64,000 nt of DNA from Collinsella sp. (GCA_018376905.1 JAHAAK010000005.1:1-64000), one strand, 5' to 3'. Counted from the first letter of the stretch, positions 1-8,747 are shown. Program-made: numbers and translations. Notes: generated from the letters alone by a model not told the origin.

Positions 1-464
1 GCAATGGCGTAAGGCAGGAAGGAAAGGAATGGCAGGTCGTTTGCGGAGGCCGGGATATCCGTGATGCCGGAGCTGCTCAGGGCGCGGCAATATGCGAGCG
101 CTGCGTCATTGGTCTCTCGGTCTCCCACGATGGACCCGGATTGGAAGCCTTCGCCCATGAGCGCGTAGTAGCTCTCGGCAGAATCGAGAAAGGCGGCGTC
201 GGTTTGAGCGGCGAGGGCGGCGTTCGCGTATCTTGCAAGCTCCGCGTCATTTTGCTGCTCTAGAGATAGGTCTGTGCCGCTGGCCTGGGGCGCGCGCGTA
301 TTGAATGCGTCGACAAAGCTCTGCATGCCCTGTTTCATAAAGAAGGGGCCGTAGATGGGTGAATTGAACGCAATGGGGATGGAGAAGGCTGCAGCGAGAA
401 CGAGCGTACAAATCCATGCGGCCCTGTCTCTTAGGATTAGTTTGAGAAGAAGTCGACAGTACAT
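1..464 (-). CDS. Membrane protein of bacteriocin-type ABC cassette (C-terminus beyond window)
   Basis: An open frame runs from an ATG at 464 to the left edge without a stop, so the gene is incomplete. The first ~20 residues are basic and are followed by a hydrophobic segment (about residues 17-32). Then comes a polar, presumably extracellular region rich in Ala, Asp and Glu, ending near a Leu/Phe-rich stretch. The architecture (one N-terminal membrane helix, then a large outer domain) repeats that of both halves of the permease at 1364-3586. It lies 153 bases downstream of the ABC ATPase on the same strand and is probably a third permease half of that system. The match is topological, with short similar patches only; the family is inferred. 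Confidence 0.6.
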   Translation of the reverse strand, partial: MYCRLLLKLILRDRAAWICTLVLAAAFSIPIAFNSPIYGPFFMKQGMQSFVDAFNTRAPQASGTDLSLEQQNDAELARYANAALAAQTDAAFLDSAESYYALMGEGFQSGSIVGDRETNDAALAYCRALSSSGITDIPASANDLPFLSFLPYAI

Positions 465-617
465 TTAGAAGCACCTACATTTCTCAAGTCATCGTTAGAT
501 TAATAATGACAGACCGAATGAAGATGCGTGCGATGGGGGCGAGGCGAATGGCTGGGCGGTATCGATACGCGGGTTCAACGGCATCATATTGACCACATAG
601 ATTTTTAACTTGCATTT

Positions 618-1367
618 CTACCCGCCCTTTTCGTAGAGTCGCCGATACGTGCTTAGCGCACCCTCGGCGCGTCCGGCAGGCTTTGCGAAATGGGATCCAG
701 GAGACTTCGGCGCAGCATCATCTTGCGGAATGCTTCTAATGAGCCTCCCATCCTTCAAAAACAGAATCTCATCGCACAGCCTATCGACCGAATCCAAGAT
801 GTGGGATGACATGATGATGCACGTACCAGAATCGGCCAGCTTCCTGAGAATCCCGGAATGCAAGTCCACCCTGCTGGGATCGAGCGCGTTCATGGGTTCA
901 TCCAACAGGAGGTACCGCGCACCCGTCGCATACGCAATCGCCAAGGTAAGCTGCTGCTTCATACCCTGGCTCAGAGCGCGGATCCTCATCTTCGCGAACT
1001 CGCCTATCTGCGTTTGCTCCACCACCTCCTCGATATCACGAGCATGCGGCCACATATCGCAAACCATCTTGAGGTGATCTTCCGCACGCAATCCGGGATA
1101 CAGCAGCGTTCCCTCACCAGGTGCATAGAAGATCATAGAACGGACCTCTCTCGCACCCGTACCCTGCACCTCATCCAGAACGATGCTCCCGTCCACGCGA
1201 GGACCCGGCAAACCTGCCATCGCACGCAGCAACGTCGTCTTTCCATGCCCGTTCGGAGCGACGAGACCGTAGACCGTACCCGGGGCAAACTCAGCGTTCA
1301 CCGAATCTACGAGCACCTTCTTTCCATAAGAGATCGTCAGCGTTTGAAGGTCAATCATCGAGATCAT
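618..1367 (-). CDS. ABC transporter ATP-binding protein (bacteriocin-type cassette)
   Basis: This 249-residue protein is a single nucleotide-binding domain. It has Walker A APNGHGKTT (residues 37-45, with Ala replacing the usual first Gly), signature LSQGM (132-136), Walker B LLLDEP (152-157) and switch His189 in SSHI. Its start codon overlaps the stop of the upstream permease gene (ATGA at 1364-1367), which implies translational coupling and one complex. A second in-frame Met four codons in is an alternative start. In lactococcin-972 loci the ATPase follows the large membrane protein, as here. The ATPase identity is certain; the exported or expelled substrate is inferred from the small secreted protein at the head of the operon. 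Confidence 0.88.
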   Translation of the reverse strand: MISMIDLQTLTISYGKKVLVDSVNAEFAPGTVYGLVAPNGHGKTTLLRAMAGLPGPRVDGSIVLDEVQGTGAREVRSMIFYAPGEGTLLYPGLRAEDHLKMVCDMWPHARDIEEVVEQTQIGEFAKMRIRALSQGMKQQLTLAIAYATGARYLLLDEPMNALDPSRVDLHSGILRKLADSGTCIIMSSHILDSVDRLCDEILFLKDGRLIRSIPQDDAAPKSPGSHFAKPAGRAEGALSTYRRLYEKGG

Positions 1368-3586
1368 CCCCTTTCGATCTTCGGAACACCCAGGCGCACC
1401 AACAACGGAGATACGGCGCCCAAGACCACCAGCAGAGCGCCCGATGCGCCGACGACCTCTCCAAAAGGCATCGCGTTCGTCCCTCGCCCAAGGAACCCAA
1501 TCGTCCCCACCTGGGAAGCGGGATCAAACGAGGCGAATGGAGCCAGCAGCGCGGCGCCCATGCCCGCGCTTTCAACATGAGCGCTCAACGAACCCAACAC
1601 CAAGAGAACCGCGCAAACCACTCCGGTGACAACGGGGCTGCGGCTAATCGCTGCTGTCAACGCAGCGACGACGGAAATCACGCCGTATGCCATGACCAGC
1701 AACGGAACGCTACGCAACACCGCCTCCCCCACCATGGACGTTGTCGAAGCCCCCGCTCGAATGAGAGCGACGGGATACTCCGATCCACCCGCACCGTTCT
1801 TAATCGCGGACACAACTGCAGCGGGAACCATCGACACCAAAAGCAGCGTCAAGCCAAGCAGGAGAGACAACGCAACAGCCGTCAGAAAACGCACATGCGC
1901 TGTTGCGGGGACTTGGAAAACCAGAAGGGAACGGCACTGCAGGTGGGTACACGCAAGCGATGTGACAACCACGGGCAACAGCCAAAACAAGGAAGGAAGC
2001 GCTGCCTGGAAATACGAAAGGAGGATTAATGGGGGCATCTTCGTACTTAACTCGTAAACCTTGGGGTCCGGCAAGCTCGCGATCGACTCGAGCAGAAGGG
2101 CGCGCGCCTCCGCACGAGAAGGAGTCTCCGGCTCGATTCCGATCGATTGCAGGAGGGTCGCATCTGCCGCGCCCAGTTCGCCTCGAGCGCGCTCGTACGT
2201 CGCAAGGCTTCGAAACCCCTCCGCAGGCGTAGGCGCGTACACAAAACCCGAAAGAGCATCTCGCATGTCTTCCAGGGCCGTTTTGCCCTCGACATCCATA
2301 TTCGCAGCGTCCTGCTCTAGATACCGATCTATTGAACGGAGCTCCCCATCCCTATACCGAACAGCGGAAACGTCATCAGCGTCAGGAAACACCTCGACCA
2401 GAGCCGGGGCCAGCATCGTCGTCGACATTGCAATCGCGCATACGGCGAGGGCAGGAGAATGCAGGAGCAGTTTCCCCATCGTTCTTACGTATGCAACGGC
2501 GGAGGCACAAGCGCTCGAACGAGTTGCCGCTCTCGATGCGGTGAAGGAACCTCTCTCAAGACAAATCGGGGGCATCGGGCGCGCGCAGCCGCTCTTTCCA
2601 GCAACGCAAAGCAGGCTAATTGCCAGCACCTCGATCCCGATTGCGCATACGAGGGTAATCGCGCCACGCTCGAAGCAAAGTCCGGGCAGATTCACTATCT
2701 GCGTTGTCGGGTACGGGCTATAGGCGCCGACGGTCAACTCGGTGTTCGCATACGAAAGGGGATTCAACAGGGCGAACTCACGTAAAGCGATGGATCTTCC
2801 GTAATACCCGGGAACCATCGTCACCCCCATCAGGGCACATACGAACACGATTCCAAGCGTAGGGTTATTGGCAATCTTCACGGCAAGGTGAACGACAAGC
2901 GAGATGAACGCTGCCACCAAGAATTGCAAGATGGCCGCCTGCGCGAACACCAGCCAAGCCGGTTTGATAACCGGAGTCGCATATTGAATGTAGCCTATCG
3001 GATAGAACAGCGAGCCCGGGCCATTCTTCACAAGCGCGGCGATTATCCCTGGAAGATTGATGGCAAAGACGGCAAGCATCGCAAAAACACTCGCCCATAC
3101 GCTCGATGCAACAAGCCTGTCCAGCTCACCCATCGGTGCCTGGATGATGAGCTTTTCGCGTTTGTTAAGACGCGCGGCAAGGAACGAGACGGCAACGGCC
3201 GTTGCGGCCCATAGCAAGTACTCCTTCGATCCGTCATAAAAGGAGTACGCTCCATCCGATACCTGCAGAAACGGAAGCAGAGGAGAGAGCGGCGCCAAGA
3301 CAAGACGCCCCGCGGCAAGAGGGTACAGAAGCGCGGGCATGCTTGATGAAGAGGTATAGACGCCCTCCTCCCCCGCATTCACAAGCGCATCCGCATAGGA
3401 TGCTGACAATTCCTGCTCAACACGGGTTATTCCCGACTCGAGGTATTCAACCCGTCCGTCGATGCCAGCCGCGCTCCTGAAGACGGGCAAAGTACAAAGA
3501 ACCATCAACGCAACAACGACAACACAGAGCGACCTGGAGGAGAGGAGCGACCTAAAGATTGCCTTCGAGATCTTGAGCATATTCAT
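1364..3586 (-). CDS. Large duplicated membrane protein of bacteriocin-associated ABC system
   Basis: This 740-residue membrane protein is built from two similar halves. Each half has an N-terminal helix, a 100-150 residue outer domain and a cluster of hydrophobic helices. The halves share recognisable patches: ALVKNGPGSLFYP near residue 186 and SAIKNGAGGSEYP near 593, and FALLNPLSYANTELTVG against FASFDPASQVGTIGFLG. The size and fold suit the bacteriocin-associated integral membrane proteins that accompany lactococcin 972 (immunity/export role). The start at 3586 was chosen because AAGG lies 6 bases upstream and the hydrophobic helix begins soon after; the frame is open for 22 more codons upstream. 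It overlaps the ATPase gene by 4 bases. Function as export or immunity permease is inferred from context. Confidence 0.75.
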   Translation of the reverse strand: MNMLKISKAIFRSLLSSRSLCVVVVALMVLCTLPVFRSAAGIDGRVEYLESGITRVEQELSASYADALVNAGEEGVYTSSSSMPALLYPLAAGRLVLAPLSPLLPFLQVSDGAYSFYDGSKEYLLWAATAVAVSFLAARLNKREKLIIQAPMGELDRLVASSVWASVFAMLAVFAINLPGIIAALVKNGPGSLFYPIGYIQYATPVIKPAWLVFAQAAILQFLVAAFISLVVHLAVKIANNPTLGIVFVCALMGVTMVPGYYGRSIALREFALLNPLSYANTELTVGAYSPYPTTQIVNLPGLCFERGAITLVCAIGIEVLAISLLCVAGKSGCARPMPPICLERGSFTASRAATRSSACASAVAYVRTMGKLLLHSPALAVCAIAMSTTMLAPALVEVFPDADDVSAVRYRDGELRSIDRYLEQDAANMDVEGKTALEDMRDALSGFVYAPTPAEGFRSLATYERARGELGAADATLLQSIGIEPETPSRAEARALLLESIASLPDPKVYELSTKMPPLILLSYFQAALPSLFWLLPVVVTSLACTHLQCRSLLVFQVPATAHVRFLTAVALSLLLGLTLLLVSMVPAAVVSAIKNGAGGSEYPVALIRAGASTTSMVGEAVLRSVPLLVMAYGVISVVAALTAAISRSPVVTGVVCAVLLVLGSLSAHVESAGMGAALLAPFASFDPASQVGTIGFLGRGTNAMPFGEVVGASGALLVVLGAVSPLLVRLGVPKIERG

Positions 3587-3652
3587 CGCCAACCTTAACC
3601 TCATCCAGTCGGAACAGAGGGGCCGAACAAAATGCTCGGCCCTTCCTCGCAT

Positions 3653-4018
3653 CTAGTAGGTGCTATAGACAAATTGCCATTTATCAGTTGTGCCAAGAAC
3701 ACCACAGGAGCACATTGCAGCGAGGCGGGATTCCCTATGATGCGCGGATCGGCGATAGCCATTTCGGTAGGAGATCGTCTTGTAAGAGATGTTGAACATC
3801 GAGATGCTGTGCCCGCTTACGCCGCGAGGACAGCTGTAGCTCCAGTAGGTATCGACGACGTCGTCCGTATACCCGAGGGGCTCAACGAGGGCACACTGGC
3901 TGCTCTCCTGGGAAGGAGGCATCGGGGTATCCGCAAAAGCGGGGGCTCCCGGCAGCAACAGACAAAGAGCGAGGCCGAGGAAAACCAAGAGCTTACACGA
4001 CTTAACAGTACTGAACAT
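3653..4018 (-). CDS. Small secreted protein, probable lactococcin-972-family bacteriocin precursor
   Basis: This 121-residue protein has a clear Sec signal peptide: Lys near the start, a hydrophobic core at ~9-24, and AFA before Asp30. The mature part has an aromatic, Ser, Tyr and Gly-rich C-terminal segment beginning YWSY (58-61) and continuing GVSGHS, then SYKTISYRNG, and ending in aromatic residues. That order (W-Y near the start, GVS, repeated Ser/Tyr, W before the aromatic tail) resembles the beta-sandwich lactococcin 972 family. Cys42, Cys63, Cys103 and Cys105 are present. The ATG at 4018 has GGAGAGG just upstream; a TTG four codons earlier is the alternative. It heads the membrane-protein and ATPase genes. 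Family assignment is by pattern and neighbourhood, not by alignment. Confidence 0.58.
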   Translation of the reverse strand: MFSTVKSCKLLVFLGLALCLLLPGAPAFADTPMPPSQESSQCALVEPLGYTDDVVDTYWSYSCPRGVSGHSISMFNISYKTISYRNGYRRSAHHRESRLAAMCSCGVLGTTDKWQFVYSTY

Positions 4019-4066
4019 AATCCTCTCCAATCTAGAGGGGTTTCGGTTGCAGCATGCTGTGATTAC

Positions 4067-4100
4067 TTGCCGGCAAAGTCAATTTAACATAAACTGTTAA
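4067..4100 (+). promoter_or_regulatory. Promoter of the DUF2975/XRE pair with overlapping TTAACA-N5-TGTTAA operator
   Basis: TTGCCG (4067-4072) and TAAACT (4090-4095) are spaced 17 bases apart. A perfect inverted repeat, TTAACA (4084-4089), five bases, TGTTAA (4095-4100), overlaps the -10. On the other strand a TTGACT (-35-like) follows for the bacteriocin operon, though its -10 is poor. The site suits autoregulation by the XRE protein at 4661; that link is inferred. Confidence 0.45.
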
Positions 4101-4138
4101 AAAGTAACCTGAGTTTTTTAAATTCTTCGGAGGTTATT

Positions 4139-4651
4139 ATGAGTTCCGACAATCGCACTCCCCGGCTTCATTCCTTCCGCATCGCATGTGCGATAGCCTC
4201 TGCGACCCTTTGCGCCACCGCCATCGCACAAGTGGCGTTCTCCTTAAAGCCAGCAATCGAAGTGCTCGACAACCCTGTAATTGCAGACTCCCCCGCGTAT
4301 CCAGCCCTTGCGATCTCGACATTGGTCCCTGCCGTCATCGGTATCGCTACGACCATCCTCAGCGCCGTTCTCGTGTGGACAATCAAGAGCGGAGACCCCT
4401 TCAAAAAAGGGTCTGCGACATGCTTGAAGGTGCTCGGCATTCTCTTCGTTGTTCAAGCTGCCACCAGCCTCTACGCCGGCTCACTCAAAACCTCCGTTTC
4501 GATGTTTGGCGGCGAGGGGGCCGTCGGCGCCCAAGAGATCGCTTCATCATTCGATTGGACCTCTCTGGTTCTCGGCATCGTCCTGTTCATGCTTTCCCAG
4601 CTCTTCTTGTACGCCCGAGAGCTGTACCTCGACTCCGACGAGATTGCGTAA
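4139..4651 (+). CDS. DUF2975-type four-helix membrane protein
   Basis: The 170 residues contain four hydrophobic segments (about 12-33, 55-80, 97-117 and 138-160) with a short basic N-terminus and an acidic C-terminus (LDSDEIA). Size, topology and the adjacent small XRE regulator match the DUF2975 family, which is commonly paired with YozG-like Cro/CI regulators. The start is preceded by CGGAGG with a good spacing. The stop is 10 bases before the regulator, so the two form an operon. The biochemical role of the family is unknown; a membrane sensor or partner for the regulator is plausible. Confidence 0.72.
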   Translation: MSSDNRTPRLHSFRIACAIASATLCATAIAQVAFSLKPAIEVLDNPVIADSPAYPALAISTLVPAVIGIATTILSAVLVWTIKSGDPFKKGSATCLKVLGILFVVQAATSLYAGSLKTSVSMFGGEGAVGAQEIASSFDWTSLVLGIVLFMLSQLFLYARELYLDSDEIA

Positions 4652-4660
4652 GGAAACGCC

Positions 4661-4912
4661 ATGCCCGTAATTGTTCGCCTCGACAAGATCATGGCCGAGC
4701 GAAAGATTTCCTCGAACGAACTTGCCGAAAGGATTGGAACCACGCCCGTGAACCTGTCCCGTATTAAAAAAGGGCATATTCGCGGCATTCGCTTCAACAC
4801 ACTCGAGCAGCTATGCCTCGCCCTTCGTTGCCAACCCGGAGACCTTCTCGAAGTCATGAGCGAAGAGGATGCCCGAAAGGAGTTCGGACTCGATTGGTCC
4901 GCCGAGGATTAG
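4661..4912 (+). CDS. Small XRE/YozG-like helix-turn-helix regulator
   Basis: This 83-residue protein is almost entirely a Cro/CI-type DNA-binding domain. The helix-turn-helix covers about residues 16-37 (SSNELAERIGTTPVNLSRIK), followed by LEQLCLALRCQPGDLLE, typical of YozG-like regulators. It is the second gene of an operon with the DUF2975 protein and probably controls its own promoter, where an inverted repeat overlaps the -10. The TAG stop at 4910-4912 is followed, in the same frame, by the truncated integrase. This junction looks like a recombination scar. Confidence 0.85.
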   Translation: MPVIVRLDKIMAERKISSNELAERIGTTPVNLSRIKKGHIRGIRFNTLEQLCLALRCQPGDLLEVMSEEDARKEFGLDWSAED

Positions 4913-5638
4913 AGGGCGGTCGTACTCGCCCTGCACACGGGGATGCGAATCGGCGAGGTCTGCGGCCTTCGGTGGTGCGATGTGGATTTCGAGACGGGCC
5001 TGATCTCGATCAGACACTCGGTGGCGTACGCGAAGGGAATGGGTTCGTTCATCAAGGACACCAAGACCCATGACGCCAGGGGTATCCCCATCGACCCGGT
5101 CGGCCTACTCCCCTTCCTGAAGGAGACCCACGAGATCGACTGCGGAAAGCTGCGCTTGCGCGGCCTTACCGGGGCGGTCGAGATCGGGGACTGCTACATC
5201 CTGTCGGAGCCGGGCGCGACCTTCGCGACGACAAGCTATATCCGCAGGGCGTTCAAGACGTTCTCGGAGACCAACGGCCTCATGGGCACCAACGACGAGC
5301 TGATCACGTTCCACGGCCTTCGCCACACGTTCGCAACGCAGTGGATCCGCCAAGGCGGCGATATCAAGGCGCTCCAATCGATCCTCGGCCACAAGGACGC
5401 CATGGCGACGCTCAACGTCTACGCCGACATCGAGCCCATCTCCAAAATCCATAACATGCTGCGCGCCACGCCGTGCCTTTGGCGCGGGCACCTCGGGCCG
5501 AGGGTCGATCCGGGTCCCATGTTCCAACAGAGGATCCAGGAGTCCATCGAGACGCTCCAGGCGTTCGGCTACGGCATCACCGAGCCGGACGACCGAAATA
5601 TCGCCATACGCGACGTGAAGACGAACAGTTGGCTCTAG
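4913..5638 (+). pseudogene. Tyrosine recombinase/integrase remnant, N-terminal half missing
   Basis: The frame reads RAVVLALHTGMRIGE and on through the whole catalytic domain, with Arg in TGMRIGE, HGLRHT (His-x-x-Arg), LGHKD and the nucleophile Tyr in NVYAD. All catalytic residues are therefore present. The first readable codon follows directly after the regulator's stop codon in the same frame, so the SAM-like and arm-binding domains have been lost. A start at ATG 4943 would leave 231 residues instead of about 380-400. The remnant marks this patch as a former integrated element. A functional short recombinase is unlikely. Confidence 0.8.
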
Positions 5639-6034
5639 CTCACCGAGTACGCGGCAGTGCTGGGCCCATCCCAACTGAGGTCACGGTGGTCCGATAGGGG
5701 CGCCGCCCGCGGCATGCGCCGCGGAGCGGTATCCCCTACCGAAGGGCGGGGATGCCCTCCGCTTCCAGTTCGGAATCAGCCGTCGGAGGCGTTCGGCTGA
5801 CTGCGGGAACGGCCTGTCCGCTCAATGTGTTCGGCTGAGATCGGAAATCAACCCAACACGAGCCGGACACGCGCCAGACGGCTCTTCCCCGTACGGCCTT
5901 CCCCCTTACGCTCATGTTGCAGGCATGTAACGCCGCAGCGAGCGCGCCTTTTTTGCGCCAGACAGGTACAATGATGAACACTGTACCGTAGCGGAGCGCC
6001 CCGCGCGCGCCGCAATCACGCGAAAGGGTTTCCC
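5639..6034. other. Gene-free stretch after the integrase remnant
   Basis: No coding frame here shows protein-like composition. It contains a short GC-rich palindrome (CCGCGGC, four bases, GCCGCGG at about 5710-5727). A TACAAT hexamer at 5967-5972 could be the -10 of the ACT-domain gene, but no convincing -35 is present. It probably holds the end of the former mobile element and the promoter region of the next operon. Confidence 0.4.
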
Positions 6035-6322
6035 ATGGCCGAGATCTCGTCCTCCCGTATCGTCATCACCGTCCTTGGCAAGAACCGCCCCGGCATCGTC
6101 GCCGGCGTCACCCGTGTCCTAGGCGAGGCCAACGTCGACATCCGCGACATCACGCAGTCCATTATCGAGGACATCTTCACCATGACCATGCTGGCCGATA
6201 CCGCCGAGTCCAAGCTCGACTTCGCCGAGCTGCAGAAGGCGCTGGCCGAGGCCGGCGAGCTTTCGGGCGTCAACGTGTCCATCCAGCGCGAGGACGTCTT
6301 TAACTTTATGTATCGCCTGTAG
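6035..6322 (+). CDS. ACT-domain protein (UPF0237 type)
   Basis: The 95 residues form a single ACT domain: a beta strand VITVLGKNRPGIVAGVTRVL, then a helix and strands through IEDIFTMTML. The length is typical of the stand-alone UPF0237 ACT proteins, thought to bind small ligands such as amino acids. It precedes citrate synthase by 77 bases on the same strand and may be cotranscribed, but UPF0237 genes more often sit beside a UPF0210 gene, which is absent here. The ligand is unknown. Confidence 0.85.
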   Translation: MAEISSSRIVITVLGKNRPGIVAGVTRVLGEANVDIRDITQSIIEDIFTMTMLADTAESKLDFAELQKALAEAGELSGVNVSIQREDVFNFMYRL

Positions 6323-6399
6323 CGAACAGGCCGCTCGGGGCAGCTTGACGTCATATCGTCCAAGCGCGCGGCCCCAAAGCGAACCGGAGAGGAGCGCGC

Positions 6400-7818
6400 A
6401 TGGCCTACGACGCCAAGAAAATCTACTATCGCTTCGACGACCACCTGAGCCGCCTGGTTCTGGATTACGAGGCGAGCCGTCAGATTTCGCCCGAAAGCGA
6501 AAACCTCTACCACGGCCTGCCGACCGCCCCATACGACGAGGGCCTGTTCGTAGAGCACAACGTCAAGCGCGGCCTGCGCAATGCCGACGGCTCGGGCGTG
6601 GTCGCGGGCCTTACCCGCATCTCGGACGTGCACGGCTACAACAAGGTCGACGGCAAAGTCGTGCCCGACCAGGGCAAGCTTACGCTGCGCGGCTATAGCA
6701 TCGAGGACCTGGTCAACAACGCCCAGGCCGAGGATCGCTATGGCTACGAAGAGGTCGCCTACCTGCTCATCACGGGCTCTCTGCCCACCAAGGAAGAGCT
6801 TGACGGTTTTTGCGAACGTCTGGGCGCTTTTAGGCACCTGAGCGACGAGTACGTCCGCGAGTTCCCCATGACCACGGTGTCGTCGAGCATCATGAATGTG
6901 CTTCAGCGCGCCGTGCTGCTGCTCTACGCCTTCGACGCCGAGCCCGACGCCATTACACCCGAGCACGAAATCGACGTCGCCATCTCCATGCTCGCCCGTC
7001 TCCCCCGTATCGCCGCCTTCGCGCATATGGCCTCGGTCGCCAAGCGCCGCGGCTCCGAGGTTCATGTACCGCACCCCACACCCGGCCTCTCCACCGCCGA
7101 GACCATCCTGCAGGTGTTGCGCGGCGGCATGGCATTCACCCGCGACGAAGCCATGCTGCTCGACGTGATGCTCATGCTGCATGCCGAGCACGGCGGCGGC
7201 AACAACTCCACGTTCGCCTGCCGTGTGCTGTCCTCCTCGGCCACCGACCCGTATTCCGCCTACGCCGCGGCTATCGGCTCGCTCAAGGGCCCGCGCCACG
7301 GCGGCGCCAATGCCAAGGTCGTGTCTATGCACGAGGACATCCGCGCGCATGTCTCCAACTGGGAGGACGAGGACGAGGTCACGGCCTACCTGGGCAAGAT
7401 CCTCGACAAGCAGGCCTTCGACGGCACGGGCCTCATCTACGGCATGGGCCACGCCGTCTATACGCTCAGCGACCCGCGCGCCGAGGTCTGCCGCCGTTAC
7501 GCGCGCTCACTGGCAGCCAAGAAGGACTTGGGCGAAGAGTTCGCACTCATCGAGCGTATCGAGCGCCTGGCACCCCAGGTCATGCGCGACCACGGCATGA
7601 CCAAGCCCATCTGCGCCAACATCGACCTGTACACGGGCTTTATCTACAAGATGCTCGGCGTGCCCGAGACGCTCCTTACGCCGCTATTCGCCGTCGCCCG
7701 CATGGCCGGCTGGTCGGCGCACCGCATGGAAGAGCTCTTCTGCGCGCACCGTATCATCCGCCCCGCCTATCGTCCGGTGATCGAGCCGCTGGAGTACAAG
7801 CCGCTCGCCGACCGCTAG
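6400..7818 (+). CDS. gltA: Citrate synthase (citrate/2-methylcitrate synthase family)
   Basis: The enzyme condenses oxaloacetate and acetyl-CoA to citrate. The 472-residue sequence carries the family's active-site regions: LHAEHGGGNNSTF near residue 260, GPRHGGANAKV near 298 and GMGHAVYTLSDPR near 350, giving the catalytic His, His and Asp. It has an extra ~70-residue N-terminal region relative to short bacterial forms. GAGAGGAG lies just before the start. A strong terminator follows. No aconitase or isocitrate dehydrogenase is in the window, so whether it serves glutamate synthesis or another role cannot be told; some family members use propionyl-CoA. Confidence 0.9.
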   Translation: MAYDAKKIYYRFDDHLSRLVLDYEASRQISPESENLYHGLPTAPYDEGLFVEHNVKRGLRNADGSGVVAGLTRISDVHGYNKVDGKVVPDQGKLTLRGYSIEDLVNNAQAEDRYGYEEVAYLLITGSLPTKEELDGFCERLGAFRHLSDEYVREFPMTTVSSSIMNVLQRAVLLLYAFDAEPDAITPEHEIDVAISMLARLPRIAAFAHMASVAKRRGSEVHVPHPTPGLSTAETILQVLRGGMAFTRDEAMLLDVMLMLHAEHGGGNNSTFACRVLSSSATDPYSAYAAAIGSLKGPRHGGANAKVVSMHEDIRAHVSNWEDEDEVTAYLGKILDKQAFDGTGLIYGMGHAVYTLSDPRAEVCRRYARSLAAKKDLGEEFALIERIERLAPQVMRDHGMTKPICANIDLYTGFIYKMLGVPETLLTPLFAVARMAGWSAHRMEELFCAHRIIRPAYRPVIEPLEYKPLADR

Positions 7819-7841
7819 GACGCGGACCGTTATAGAACTCG

Positions 7842-7879
7842 AGCGTGGCCAGGGACCCAAGCCCTCGGCCACGCTTTTT
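7842..7879 (+). terminator. Rho-independent terminator of gltA
   Basis: AGCGTGGCC pairs with GGCCACGCT around a short internal stem (AGGG/CCCT), followed by a run of T residues, 24 bases after the citrate synthase stop. Confidence 0.85.
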
Positions 7880-7904
7880 ATGCCAGTAGAAAGGATTACA
7901 GCGA

Positions 7905-8747
7905 ATGATTGTGTTTTCCGATATGGATGGAACGCTGCTGACGAGTGATAAGCAGATGAGCGACGCCACCTGGGCAATGCTCGACGAACTCGCTCGACGT
8001 GGGATTGAGTTTGTGCCCTGCACGGGGCGTCCGCTGTCGGGCATCTTTGAGCCCATCCTCGCCCACCCCGCCGTACACTACGCGGTCTGTGCCAACGGCG
8101 CCAGCGTCTGGCAGCTCGACGAGGATACGCCCACCGACGCCTCGCGCGCCACGTGCATCTTGAGCCGTCCGCTCGACCGTGGCATTGCCCACCGCATCCA
8201 TCGCATTGCCGCCGGCCACGATGTGACCTTCGATATCTTCGCGGATGGGCAGTGCTTCCTCCCCCGCTCGCTATACGGGCGTCTGGATGAGTTCTGTGGC
8301 GGCGACCCCCACATCGCGGCTTCGCTCAAGCGCACACGAACACCGATCGACATGGATATCGACAGCAAGATCGACGAGGTCGAGACGCTCGAACGCATCG
8401 CCATGTACTGGCACGACCCGGCCGATCGCGACGCCATCGCAGCAGAGCTCGACACGCTCGGAGGCATTGAGGTCACGCGTTCGTACGCCATGAATATCGA
8501 GGTCATGGGTGAGGGCGCCACCAAGGGGACGGCCCTCACGTGGTTATGCGAGCACCTGGGCGAGCGTCTCGCCGACGCCTGGGCGTTCGGCGACAACATC
8601 AACGACATCCCCATGCTACAGGCAGCGGGCCACGGCATGGCCATGATCAACGCCGAGTCCGAAGACCGCGAGGCCGCCGACGCCATCACCGAATACGACA
8701 ACGACCACGACGGCGTCGCCCGCACCATCATGGCCGCCCTCGCTTAG
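7905..8747 (+). CDS. Cof-type HAD hydrolase (sugar or nucleotide phosphatase-like)
   Basis: This 280-residue protein has the HAD nucleophile motif DMDGT (Asp6, Asp8) at the very N-terminus, Thr in PCTGRP (motif II), a large C2-type cap domain, and the metal-binding FGDNINDIPML near residue 228. This is the layout of Cof/YidA-like phosphatases, which dephosphorylate sugar phosphates or flavin and pyridoxal phosphates. The substrate cannot be read from sequence. A converging HAD gene lies 119 bases away and is a distant paralogue. The stop codon TAG is itself part of the TAGTCGTT repeat that fills the gap. Confidence 0.88.
   Translation: MIVFSDMDGTLLTSDKQMSDATWAMLDELARRGIEFVPCTGRPLSGIFEPILAHPAVHYAVCANGASVWQLDEDTPTDASRATCILSRPLDRGIAHRIHRIAAGHDVTFDIFADGQCFLPRSLYGRLDEFCGGDPHIAASLKRTRTPIDMDIDSKIDEVETLERIAMYWHDPADRDAIAAELDTLGGIEVTRSYAMNIEVMGEGATKGTALTWLCEHLGERLADAWAFGDNINDIPMLQAAGHGMAMINAESEDREAADAITEYDNDHDGVARTIMAALA

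Noticed and set aside
247..474. Alternative minus-strand frame over the first gene
   Set aside because: Contains no membrane helix and stops internally; the other frame from 464 gives a signal-anchor-like helix and an extended outer domain matching its neighbours.
5736..5981. Minus-strand 81-residue frame
   Set aside because: No ribosome site, no family resemblance, Arg/Val-rich composition typical of GC shadow.
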